Assembly (NCBI GenBank): GCA_026392325.1
Contig: JAPLCH010000258.1
Location: 5,975 to 22,798, forward strand
DNA length: 16,824 nt
Source of the DNA: Solirubrobacterales bacterium
Lineage (GTDB): Bacteria > Actinomycetota > Thermoleophilia > Solirubrobacterales > Solirubrobacteraceae
Reading direction: 5' to 3'
Shown here: in pieces, positions 7,029 to 13,849 of the stretch
How positions within the stretch are numbered: position 1 is the first letter of the stretch
Layout of the letters: each line of letters opens with the position of its first letter
Translations under genes and position numbers: made by a program
Notes under the pieces: generated by a model
Told to the model about the DNA's origin: nothing
The model's input: the letters and a program-made list of their open reading frames with translations, nothing else
Databases searched by the model: none

Positions 7029-7981
7029 TGACTCCGGTCACTTCGACCGAACGCGAGCGGGTCCGGACCGATTTGGTCCGGGCCCGCTCTGCGCGTTCCG
7101 CAAGGGAAGGCCTGATCAAGGGAATCCTTGTTCTTGCGGCGCTGCTTTCAATAGCCACAACCACTGCGATTGTCTTCACGCTGCTCCAGCAGACCCTCTC
7201 CTTCTTTGGGACAGTCTCGCCATGGGACTACTTCACCGGAACAAAGTGGACTCCGCTTCTGGCCGGTGACCAACAGTCGTTCGGTGTGCTTCCGCTTCTT
7301 TGGGGGACGTTCTACCTGACCGGCATCGGCCTTCTGGTGGCCATTCCCTGCGGGCTGCTGGCCGCCATCTACCTTTCGGAGTTCGCAAAGCCTCGGGTGC
7401 GCAAAGCGGTCAAGCCAATCCTTGAGTTGCTTGCCGGAATGCCAACAATCATCTTCGGGTACTTCGCCCTGACCTTCGTAACTCCGACGATCCTTCGTGG
7501 ACTGTTCGGAATCCCCGTCAACCAGTTCAACGGGCTCTCTGCTGGGCTGGTGCTCGGCATTCTCGTTATCCCGACCATCGCTTCCGTCTCCGAGGATGCA
7601 ATGAGGTCAGTTCCATCTTCGCTCCGCGAGGGCGCCTATGGGCTTGGGGCAGGACGCCTCCAAGTTGCGCTGAGGGTTGTGTTCCCGGCGGCACTCTCTG
7701 GGATCGTCGCCGCACTGATACTTGGTGCATCCCGCGCAGTTGGGGAGACGGTGATCATCCTAATCGCAGGCGGCCAGGAGCCATCAATGACCCTCAACCC
7801 GACACAGTCATTTCAGTCAATGGCTTCCTTCATTGCCGCCACCGCACGAGGTGACATTCCTCAGAACACACTCAAGTACGAGACGATCTTCGTCGTCGGG
7901 TTCACGCTCTTCTGCGTGACGCTGCTCCTTAACGGGATATCGGCCAAGGTCGTCGGCAGATTCAGGCAGGTCTACGAATGA
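7028..7981 (+). CDS. pstC: Phosphate ABC transporter permease PstC
   Basis: 317 residues, normal for PstC. The GTG start overlaps the pstS stop (TAGTG). The first ~25 residues are Arg-rich and cytoplasmic; then come about six membrane helices, the first at about 35-57. The permease coupling (EAA) loop that contacts the PstB ATPase reads REGAYGLGAG, then PAALSGI; the family segments LAGMPTIIFGYFAL and GASRAVGET are also present. It forms the transmembrane channel with PstA. The 5' coding region contains a strong stem-loop (7055-7089, see separate entry). The last codons overlap the pstA start as ATGA, indicating coupled translation. Confidence 0.94.
   Translation: MTPVTSTERERVRTDLVRARSARSAREGLIKGILVLAALLSIATTTAIVFTLLQQTLSFFGTVSPWDYFTGTKWTPLLAGDQQSFGVLPLLWGTFYLTGIGLLVAIPCGLLAAIYLSEFAKPRVRKAVKPILELLAGMPTIIFGYFALTFVTPTILRGLFGIPVNQFNGLSAGLVLGILVIPTIASVSEDAMRSVPSSLREGAYGLGAGRLQVALRVVFPAALSGIVAALILGASRAVGETVIILIAGGQEPSMTLNPTQSFQSMASFIAATARGDIPQNTLKYETIFVVGFTLFCVTLLLNGISAKVVGRFRQVYE
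7055..7089 (+). repeat. 15-bp inverted repeat / RNA stem-loop at the pstS-pstC junction
   Basis: The arms at 7055-7069 and 7075-7089 pair over 15 bp with a single G-U wobble (7062-7082), closing the five-base loop GATTT. Three further pairs (7052-7054 with 7091-7093) are possible past a one-base bulge. It is GC-rich and lies 27 bases after the pstS stop, inside codons 10-21 of pstC. No T-run follows, so it is not a standard terminator. A likely role is protection of the pstS 3' end from decay, or damping of pstC translation. Confidence 0.7.
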
Positions 7982-8877
7982 CCGGCGCACAGATCGCAGC
8001 CAATGCGCTTGAGGGCATCCGGCACGGCGAGCGAAAGCGGCTAGCCGCCCAACTCTTCAACGGGTTCATGTACGGGGCGATTGGACTCGCCTTCCTTGCA
8101 CTTGTTGCGCTTATCGGCCAGACGGCGGTCAAGGGGCTTCCGGGGCTGAGTCTGCAGTTCTTCACGAACTTCCCATCGAGGATCAACCCGTCAACTTCGG
8201 GGGCTCAGTCCGCGATTGTTGGAACCGTCTATCTAACGCTCCTTACAGCTGTGTTTGTAATCCCGGTTGGGATTGCGACAGCGCTTTACCTTGAGGAATA
8301 CGCGGACAAGACCCGCTGGTGGAACCGGCTGATTGAAGTCAACATCCAAAACCTTGCAGCCGTCCCGTCGGTCGTTTACGGAATCCTGGGACTCGCCTTC
8401 ATTGTTCGGGGGCCGCTCGGCATCGGGCCAGTGCTTCTGGCTGGCGGCCTGACACTTGGCCTGCTCGTACTTCCGGTCGTGATCATTGTCGCCCGCGAAT
8501 CAATTCGCGCAGTACCGCCATCTATCCGCGATGGGGCGCTTGCCCTTGGAGCCACGAAGTGGCAGACCGTTTCGCGCCAGGTGCTCCCATCGGCCCGTGC
8601 GGGAATCGTCACCGGCGTGATCTTGAGCCTGTCCCGGGCAATCGGTGAAACCGCCCCGCTGCTGGTCATCGGGGCAGCCTCATCACCGAGGTTCAATCCT
8701 TCGGGACTCAATGATGCGTTCACGGCCTTGCCGATCCAAATCTTCACCTGGACGCAAGACCCAAATCCACAGTTCGTTGATCAGGCCGCGACAGCCAGCA
8801 TCGTCCTGCTTCTGATCCTGCTTGGAATGAATGGGATCGCGATCGTTCTCCGCAACCGTTACGAACAGAGGTGGTGA
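7978..8877 (+). CDS. pstA: Phosphate ABC transporter permease PstA
   Basis: 299 residues. The ATG overlaps the pstC stop by four bases (ATGA). An N-terminal cytoplasmic stretch is followed by a helix at about 33-54, a periplasmic loop, and further helices. Family motifs: LYLEEYADKTRW, NIQNLAAVPSVVYGILGLAF, the coupling loop RDGALALGATKWQTVSRQVLP (in parts) and LSRAIGETAPLL. It is the second half of the Pst channel and pairs with PstC and the PstB ATPase. The gene ends just before the putative TTG start of pstB. Confidence 0.94.
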   Translation: MTGAQIAANALEGIRHGERKRLAAQLFNGFMYGAIGLAFLALVALIGQTAVKGLPGLSLQFFTNFPSRINPSTSGAQSAIVGTVYLTLLTAVFVIPVGIATALYLEEYADKTRWWNRLIEVNIQNLAAVPSVVYGILGLAFIVRGPLGIGPVLLAGGLTLGLLVLPVVIIVARESIRAVPPSIRDGALALGATKWQTVSRQVLPSARAGIVTGVILSLSRAIGETAPLLVIGAASSPRFNPSGLNDAFTALPIQIFTWTQDPNPQFVDQAATASIVLLLILLGMNGIAIVLRNRYEQRW

Positions 8878-8878
8878 G

Positions 8879-9793
8879 TTGAGTTCGCTTGATGAGTCAC
8901 TCCCAGAGCCAACGGGCGCAGAAGTCCTACCGGGGGAAAGCGTGCGAACATCGGAGGTAATGAGCTCGCTTGATCACCATGAGAAAGGGATCCCCACTTC
9001 AGATGCTGGGCTTGGGATGACAATCTTTGACTGTCAGGATGTTGAGGTCTTCTACGGAAGCCATCAGGCAATTCGCGACGTCTCACTATCGTTTGGTCTG
9101 CGCGAGGTAACGGCGCTAATCGGGCCATCAGGCTGCGGCAAGAGCACTTTCCTGCGTTGCCTCAACCGGATGAACGACCTGATTCCAGGTGCCAAGGTTG
9201 GCGGCCATGTGATCTACCACGGGCAGGACCTTTACGCCCCCGAAATTGACCCCGTTCAGGTTCGAAAGCGGATCGGAATGGTGTTTCAGAAGCCCAACCC
9301 CTTCCCGAAATCCATTTATGACAACGTCGCATTTGGGCCGCGGGTTGTCGGGATGGAAGGCGACATGGATGAGATCGTGGAACGCGCCCTTGTTCGTGGA
9401 GCCCTTTGGGAAGAGGTCAAGGATCGACTTGACGAGAACGCTTTTGGAATGTCCGGAGGACAGCAGCAGCGACTCTGCATTGCAAGGGCGCTCGCCACCG
9501 ACCCTGACGTGCTCCTTATGGATGAGCCATGCTCTGCTCTGGACCCAATCAGCACTGGACGGATTGAGGACCTCATGTCGGAACTCAAGGAACGGATTTC
9601 AATCGTGATTGTCACTCACAACATGCAGCAGGCTGCGCGAGTCTCTGACAAGACAGCATTCTTCAACGTTGAACTTGCCGCGGACGAGAAGAGCCGCACA
9701 GGGGTTGTTGTCGAGTACGACGCGACCGAAACAATCTTCACTAATCCATCCGACAAGCGGACAGAGGACTACGTGACAGGTAAATTCGGATGA
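8879..9793 (+). CDS. pstB: Phosphate ABC transporter ATP-binding protein PstB
   Basis: About 304 residues from TTG at 8879, one base after the pstA stop, with AGAGGTGG as ribosome site. Homology begins only around residue 47 (MTIFDCQDVEVFYGS), so ATG at 8960 or 9017 is also possible, and the ~46-residue leader is longer than usual. ATPase motifs are complete: Walker A GPSGCGKST (82-90), Q-loop Gln137, signature MSGGQQQRL (191-199), Walker B LLMDEP with Glu216, D-loop SALDP, and switch His247 in THNMQQA. It powers phosphate import by PstCA. FQKPNPFPKSIYDN is diagnostic of PstB within the ABC superfamily. The stop overlaps the phoU start. Confidence 0.95.
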   Translation: MSSLDESLPEPTGAEVLPGESVRTSEVMSSLDHHEKGIPTSDAGLGMTIFDCQDVEVFYGSHQAIRDVSLSFGLREVTALIGPSGCGKSTFLRCLNRMNDLIPGAKVGGHVIYHGQDLYAPEIDPVQVRKRIGMVFQKPNPFPKSIYDNVAFGPRVVGMEGDMDEIVERALVRGALWEEVKDRLDENAFGMSGGQQQRLCIARALATDPDVLLMDEPCSALDPISTGRIEDLMSELKERISIVIVTHNMQQAARVSDKTAFFNVELAADEKSRTGVVVEYDATETIFTNPSDKRTEDYVTGKFG

Positions 9794-10512
9794 TGGAAGC
9801 TGGATCTGGAGAAGCCTTGACCCCGCATCGCCTTGAGTATCAAGGTGAGATTGCGCGCCTTGAGCGCGACACGCTTGAAGGCATTGAGCTTGTGGTGGGC
9901 GCACTTGACCGTGCACTTGAGGCCTTGGCCCACCAGGACATTGAACTTGCCGAGTTGGTCGTCGCTGACGATGACCGTATTGACGGGCGCTACCTGCAGA
10001 TACACCAAGGGGTGCTGTCGCTGTTTGCCAGGCAGGCACCCGTGGCAGGCGACCTGCGACTGCTCGCCGCGCTGCTTCATGTCATCCGGAACATGGAACG
10101 CATGGGTGACCAGTGTGTGAACATTTCCAAGCTGATTCCCGTTTCCGGAACTGCGCCTCCGACCGATCCTCAGATTTTGAGCATGATGGAAGAGATGGGC
10201 CTCGCGGTCCGCGAGATTGTCCGCCAGGCAATGAAGGCCTTCCAGAGCCGCGATGCGGACATGGCCGTCGACTTGGCCGAGCGAGATCAGAAAGTCAACG
10301 ATCTCAACAAAGCGATCTTCCGCCGCGCGCTTGAGGTAGGCAATGACCTTGAGCTTCGCGAGTGGGCGATGACCATGACGCTCGCAGCGCGCTGCCTTGA
10401 GCGGGTTGGTGACAACGCCGTTGACATTGGGGAACAGATTGCTTTTGTGGTGACCGGAGTTTTCAGAGAGTTTGCTGACGCTTCGCAGGCCGGCGACTCC
10501 CGGGACCGCTGA
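9790..10512 (+). CDS. phoU: Phosphate signalling protein PhoU
   Basis: 240 residues, all-helical, with two PhoU domains (about 20-108 and 122-222). Each shows the metal-binding helix motif: ERMGDQ (around 103-108) and ERVGDNAVDIGEQ (around 205-217). PhoU links the Pst transporter to the phosphate sensor kinase and represses the Pho response when phosphate is plentiful. The start ATG overlaps the pstB stop (ATGA); a second ATG follows immediately. The gene ends five bases before the DUF47 gene. Both metal motifs look intact, so a functional PhoU is likely. Confidence 0.93.
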   Translation: MMEAGSGEALTPHRLEYQGEIARLERDTLEGIELVVGALDRALEALAHQDIELAELVVADDDRIDGRYLQIHQGVLSLFARQAPVAGDLRLLAALLHVIRNMERMGDQCVNISKLIPVSGTAPPTDPQILSMMEEMGLAVREIVRQAMKAFQSRDADMAVDLAERDQKVNDLNKAIFRRALEVGNDLELREWAMTMTLAARCLERVGDNAVDIGEQIAFVVTGVFREFADASQAGDSRDR

Positions 10513-10517
10513 TCGAC

Positions 10518-11138
10518 ATGGCAAAGCGAGGATCGAAGGACAAAGAGCTCCTGTCACTGTTTGAACGGGCTGGGCAGAACGCGGCGAAGGCGGCCGCTGC
10601 TGTTGACCGACTGCTTGGAGTGATCCCCGACGTTGCAGAGTTGGCAGACGAGGTCCGCGAGGCAGAGCAGGAGGGCGATCGGATCACCCACGCGATTCTC
10701 CGCAAGCTTGACTCAGCTGCCAAGCCGTACGTTGATGTCGGCGACCTTCACACCCTTGCCTCGGCTGTTGACGACATTGTCGACCATGCGGAAGAGGCCG
10801 CGGACATGATTGGCCGCTATGGCATTGAGGCCCCGATGATTCAAGCCAGTGAGCTTGGTGGGGTACTGGCCGAGTCTGCCTCAGAGGTTGCGGGTGCACT
10901 CAAGGATCTTCGCAAGGGCAACGACCTCACCTCGAGGATCGTTGAGCTTCACCGGCTTGAAAATGAGGGTGATCGGATCAGCCGGGATGGACTCGGAGCT
11001 CTCTTCGCCGGTGGCATTGACCCGATGGTTGTGATCCGCTGGAAGGACGTTTACGAGTCGCTTGAACGGGCAGTTGATGCATGTGAGGGAGTTGCCCACG
11101 CACTCGAAACGCTCACCCTCCGGCGCGGCTCAGCCTAA
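10518..11138 (+). CDS. DUF47 family (PhoU-like, Pit-accessory type) protein
   Basis: 206 residues, predicted almost entirely helical. It shows the DUF47 pattern: an N-terminal LLSLFERAGQNAAKAA helix, EAEQEGDRITHAI (about 49-61), a DDIVDHAEEAADMI helix (about 86-99), HRLENEGDRISRD and WKDVYESLERAVDACE near the C-terminus. The E-x-x-GD motifs parallel the metal-binding motifs of PhoU. DUF47 proteins usually sit next to a low-affinity Pit phosphate transporter and modulate it; here no Pit gene is adjacent and the gene instead follows phoU by five bases. Its role in this operon is inferred to be phosphate regulation; the protein it partners with cannot be read from the sequence. Confidence 0.87.
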   Translation: MAKRGSKDKELLSLFERAGQNAAKAAAAVDRLLGVIPDVAELADEVREAEQEGDRITHAILRKLDSAAKPYVDVGDLHTLASAVDDIVDHAEEAADMIGRYGIEAPMIQASELGGVLAESASEVAGALKDLRKGNDLTSRIVELHRLENEGDRISRDGLGALFAGGIDPMVVIRWKDVYESLERAVDACEGVAHALETLTLRRGSA

Positions 11139-11164
11139 CCAGCCTGAAATACCCGCAAAATGGG

Positions 11165-11182
11165 TGTGAACGAGTTGTTAAC
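11165..11182 (-). promoter_or_regulatory. PHO-box-like repeat pair upstream of the response regulator
   Basis: Read on the minus strand, GTTAACA and GTTCACA are spaced by ACTC, an exact 11-base period like the repeats before pstS. On the plus strand they read TGTGAAC (11165) and TGTTAAC (11176). They lie 56-73 bases before the proposed ATG of the response regulator and just after the DUF47 gene. They suggest an internal, possibly autoregulated promoter. The orientation is opposite to the pstS box, and only two units are present, so a chance match is possible. Confidence 0.4.
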
Positions 11183-11237
11183 AAGGGCGCCCGGTAGTTG
11201 CCCAAACGCCTCGTTTACCGTTACAGTCCCGTTGGCA

Positions 11238-12086
11238 ATGTCGATCATTGATTCCCTGGAAGCAGCCCTTCCAGACACCGCACCCCATGTCTCAGGATCC
11301 GCAACCGTACGCGCGGCCGTTGTCGATCGCGATTCCGGGTTTGCGACGGTACTCCGCCGCAGGGCTGAGGCACTTGGTTGGCAACAGCGAGACCTGACAC
11401 AGGTTCCTGCGATCGACGCGCTGGTGGCGATGCGCCTCCACGTACTTGTGATTGACCCGCTTCTGATGGGACCACAGTGGGCTGAGACGATTGAGTACTT
11501 GCGCGGGAATCTTCCAGAGCTCGCAATCATTGTCACAACAGGGCCAAGCTCAGTCGGACAGCGCGTCCGCGGCCTGCGTGCCGGTGCTGACGATTGGATT
11601 ACAAAGCCTTGCCATCCCGAAGAGCTGATTGCCCGGATCGAGTCTGTGATGCGGCGTCGCAAGCCAGCGCCAATGCTCACACGTGAGCCGATTGTTGCCG
11701 GTGAGCTTGTCATCAGGGCCGACCAGTTCCAGGCCTTCTGTGAAGGCCGGAGCCTCGACTTGACGAGGCGTGAGTTTGAGCTTCTCCACCTCCTTGCGGA
11801 CAACCCGGGGACGGTGCTTGAGCGCGAGGAGATCTACCAACGTGTCTGGGGATTCCAGATGGCGCATGGCGACCGTTCCGTTGATGTCTTCGTTCGGAAG
11901 CTCCGCCAGAAGATCACAACCTTCTCGCCTAGCTGGGATTACATCCACACTCACTTCGGTGTCGGCTATCGCTTTGCTCCGGAGCCTCCAGTTGCCGAGA
12001 AGCCCGAGTCGGGCAAGTCAGCCAAGGCTCAAAGCAGCAAGCCCAAATTGGGCTCCAGCCGTAAAGCTGTAGCCCCAGCAGGCTGA
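11238..12086 (+). CDS. OmpR/PhoB-family response regulator (PhoP/RegX3-like)
   Basis: 282 residues from ATG at 11238; an upstream in-frame ATG at 11160 would add 26 residues that do not look like part of the receiver and would cover the putative operator. Receiver domain at about 24-135: Asp30/Asp32 acidic pocket (VVDRD; the usual second acidic residue is Arg31), phosphoacceptor Asp73 (VLVIDP), Thr100 and Lys123 (ITKP). The winged-helix DNA-binding domain covers about 155-245 (LTRREFELLHLLADNPG, then RSVDVFVRKLRQK and a YRF hairpin). The tail is Lys/Ser/Ala-rich and disordered. Its place after pst-phoU argues for the phosphate regulator role. No cognate histidine kinase is adjacent. The stop overlaps the next start (TGATG). 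Confidence 0.88.
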   Translation: MSIIDSLEAALPDTAPHVSGSATVRAAVVDRDSGFATVLRRRAEALGWQQRDLTQVPAIDALVAMRLHVLVIDPLLMGPQWAETIEYLRGNLPELAIIVTTGPSSVGQRVRGLRAGADDWITKPCHPEELIARIESVMRRRKPAPMLTREPIVAGELVIRADQFQAFCEGRSLDLTRREFELLHLLADNPGTVLEREEIYQRVWGFQMAHGDRSVDVFVRKLRQKITTFSPSWDYIHTHFGVGYRFAPEPPVAEKPESGKSAKAQSSKPKLGSSRKAVAPAG

Positions 12087-12442
12087 TGACCCAGTCCGTG
12101 GCAGCACGGATTGGAATTGTGCTCCTCCTGGCGCTTGGCGTCTGGAAGCTTCCCGGGGGAGGCAAGGCCGCCGCGGCCACTTGGGATGCGCTTGGAGCTG
12201 TGATGCTCGCGCTGATCGCATGGACTGCATGGAGATTCGGTCGCGAGCATTGGCTTGATCTCGACCGGCTTGAGGAAGCTGGTCGTCTGGTGGTCTACGG
12301 GACAATTGGGATCTTCCTGTTGGCGTTGGCCGGGCGGACTTTGCTTTGGAGCTCTGCTCCAGGATCAATCCTTTGGCTGTGCATGATCGGGGCTGTTGGC
12401 GCGGGCGCCTATCGCTCCTGGCAACTATGGAAAGAGCTTTAG
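12086..12442 (+). CDS. Small four-helix membrane protein, function unknown
   Basis: 118 residues. The ATG shares its A with the stop of the response regulator gene, so the two are probably co-translated. About four hydrophobic helices are visible (roughly 6-24, 30-47, 67-84 and 92-110), with a charged cytoplasmic-looking loop FGREHWLDLDRLEEAGR between helices 2 and 3. It resembles no family that I can name. A sensor or accessory role with the regulator is only suggested by coupling; there is no kinase, HAMP or extracellular sensing domain. Confidence 0.7.
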   Translation: MTQSVAARIGIVLLLALGVWKLPGGGKAAAATWDALGAVMLALIAWTAWRFGREHWLDLDRLEEAGRLVVYGTIGIFLLALAGRTLLWSSAPGSILWLCMIGAVGAGAYRSWQLWKEL

Positions 12443-12531
12443 AGAACAAGCAGCAAAGTGTTGACTGAATGTTGCTGTGGTTGGCGCAAACAGTGGCTGA
12501 CCTGTAACACCGTTTGCCCGATGGTTTCCCT
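12443..12531 (+). promoter_or_regulatory. Intergenic region before the Tad-like cluster
   Basis: 89 bases without a gene separate the small membrane protein from the first TadE-like gene. Weak 11-base-period heptamers TGTTGAC (12459), TGTTGCT (12470) and TTGGCGC (12481) resemble the reverse-oriented repeats before the response regulator. A poor promoter candidate, TTGGCG then TAACAC with 18 bases between, can be drawn. There is no clear terminator and no clear Shine-Dalgarno before the ATG at 12532. Confidence 0.25.
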
Positions 12532-12873
12532 ATGCGGAGACTTCAACTTGAGTCTGGTCAGGCAACGATTGAGCTGATCATGGTCCTTCCAATAGTGTTC
12601 GCGCTTGGCTGGGGCGTCTGGCAGGTCTCGCTCGCCGGGCGTGCAGCTCAGCTGGCTGCCACTGCGGCGAGGGCGGGGGCAAGGGCCGTGTCTCTGGGGG
12701 CGGATCCCAAGACTGCCGTGATCCGGGCACTTCCTTCGTGGGAGGCAGGGAGGGTGAGGCTTGAGACGAGGGACGGGGCTGTGACAGCGCGCCTGCCGGT
12801 GCCGTCAGTGGGCCTTCCGATTGACCTTGGAACGGTGGTTGCAACCGCCCGGTTTCCAGTACAGGGAGGCTGA
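12532..12873 (+). CDS. TadE-like pseudopilin/pilus-assembly protein
   Basis: 113 residues from ATG at 12532 (an in-frame TTG at 12514 would add six residues). The N-terminus ESGQATIELIMVLPIVFALGWGV (in two parts: ESGQATIELIMV and LPIVFALGWGV) is the TadE signature, a short basic leader, a conserved Glu and a single membrane helix. The helix is followed by AAQLAATAARAGARAVSLG, typical of the pilin-like stalk, and a small beta-rich C-terminal region. TadE-type proteins are minor pseudopilins of the Tad/Flp secretion system located in the membrane. It is the first of four overlapping genes. Confidence 0.8.
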   Translation: MRRLQLESGQATIELIMVLPIVFALGWGVWQVSLAGRAAQLAATAARAGARAVSLGADPKTAVIRALPSWEAGRVRLETRDGAVTARLPVPSVGLPIDLGTVVATARFPVQGG

Positions 12874-13244
12874 TGGATTTGGTGCGGCTGCGCGGAGAGG
12901 AGGGTCAGGGTCTGGTGGAGACTGTCTCGATCATTCCAGTAGTGCTGCTCCTGATGGTCGCGATCGCCTCACTCGCTGTCTGGATGACAGCGGAGAGTGC
13001 GGTGGAGCAGGCAGCAGCGGCAGCCGCGGTCGCCTCCCTGGAGGGATCCGATCCGGTCTCTGCGGCCTCCCAATCAGCTCCGAAGTGGGCGCGAGGCGCC
13101 CTTCGCACCCAGAGCCTCGGCTCGCGCGGAGAGATCCGGGTAAGCGTCAGGCGTCTGCCGGCAGGTCCCTGGGTCAGCCTCTCGATGCCTGAGGCAATAC
13201 TGCACGCGCCACTTGATGGAGTGCAAGGCTCGGTGAGAAGATGA
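12873..13244 (+). CDS. Second TadE-like one-helix protein
   Basis: 123 residues; the ATG overlaps the stop of the previous gene (TGATG). After a short charged leader, EEGQGLVETVSIIPVVLLLMVAIASLAVWM (read as EEGQGLVETVSII and PVVLLLMVAIASLAVWM) gives the TadE-like Glu plus a membrane helix, then an Ala-rich stalk (SAVEQAAAAAAVASLEG). The C-terminal half is short and contains no recognised domain. It is probably a second minor pseudopilin of the same assembly. It ends overlapping the next gene by four bases (ATGA). Confidence 0.75.
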   Translation: MDLVRLRGEEGQGLVETVSIIPVVLLLMVAIASLAVWMTAESAVEQAAAAAAVASLEGSDPVSAASQSAPKWARGALRTQSLGSRGEIRVSVRRLPAGPWVSLSMPEAILHAPLDGVQGSVRR

Positions 13245-13849
13245 GATGCATTGGGGTTGTTGGCTCCGAGGGAGTGGCGAGGGCAGCGGCAGCCGCGTTT
13301 GCGTTGCGCTTGGCTAACGGTTCGGCCGCCGGGCTCATCTCGCTTTCGTGCGAGGTTCAGATCCGCGACTCGGATCCCGAGCCGCCGAGTCCGGCCGCTG
13401 ACCCTGGCATTCCTCCGGTCGCACCACCACCGGTCCCAAGCGCCGCACGGCTTTCCGCCCACCTGAGACGAAATGGCCATCCGGGACGAGCAACATGGCG
13501 TTTGGTGACAAGTCGCGTGAGCGACACGGAAGAGGCGCGATCGGTCATGGAGCTGCTTGGGGAAGAGATCGGCTGGCCTGTTGTGAGCATCTGCGGGCCA
13601 TTGAGCGAGCACGCGATTGCACTGCTTTCTGAATGTGACTTCGTGGTCCTCGCGCTCTCGGCAGGTGTGCCACAGGGGCTCGCGGAGATTGCCTTTGAGC
13701 CGTTGGAGGAGTCGGGCTGCCGCACGGCCGTCGAGTGGTTTGAAAGCCCGGGACTGGGTGCCGTTCTCCCCATGGCCGGGATTGCTGTGCCCCCGGTTTG
13801 GACGGACCCCATCGCAAGGGCGTTGGACTCACTTGGGGTGGCAGCTTGA
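13241..13849 (+). CDS. Degenerate CpaE/MinD-like protein lacking a Walker A motif
   Basis: 202 residues, no membrane segment. The N-terminus RCIGVVGSEGVARAAAAAFALRLA has the strand-loop-helix shape of a ParA/MinD ATPase, but the loop lacks the GKT/GKS of a P-loop. A Pro-rich linker (about 46-70) follows. Then WPVVSICGPLSEHAIALLSECDFVVLAL resembles the Walker B/switch II strand and following helix of CpaE/MinD-type proteins. CpaE/TadZ proteins localise Tad pilus machinery at the pole, so the position between TadE-like genes fits. Loss of nucleotide binding is inferred from sequence. An unrelated fold is possible. The start overlaps the previous stop (ATGA) and its stop overlaps the next TTG start. 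Confidence 0.55.
   Translation: MRCIGVVGSEGVARAAAAAFALRLANGSAAGLISLSCEVQIRDSDPEPPSPAADPGIPPVAPPPVPSAARLSAHLRRNGHPGRATWRLVTSRVSDTEEARSVMELLGEEIGWPVVSICGPLSEHAIALLSECDFVVLALSAGVPQGLAEIAFEPLEESGCRTAVEWFESPGLGAVLPMAGIAVPPVWTDPIARALDSLGVAA

Noticed and set aside
9769..10557. Long open frame on the minus strand (262 codons) opposite phoU
   Set aside because: It lies entirely antisense to phoU, which has family motifs and overlaps its neighbours in operon fashion; the antisense product shows no recognisable domain.
11160..11237. Upstream ATG extension of the response regulator
   Set aside because: No ribosome site, no receiver-like sequence, and it would overlap the PHO-like repeats; ATG 11238 preferred.
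12038..12053. AGCCC-AAATT-GGGCT palindrome near the end of the response regulator gene
   Set aside because: Short stem inside the low-complexity coding tail, no T-run, and the next gene overlaps the stop, so termination is unlikely.
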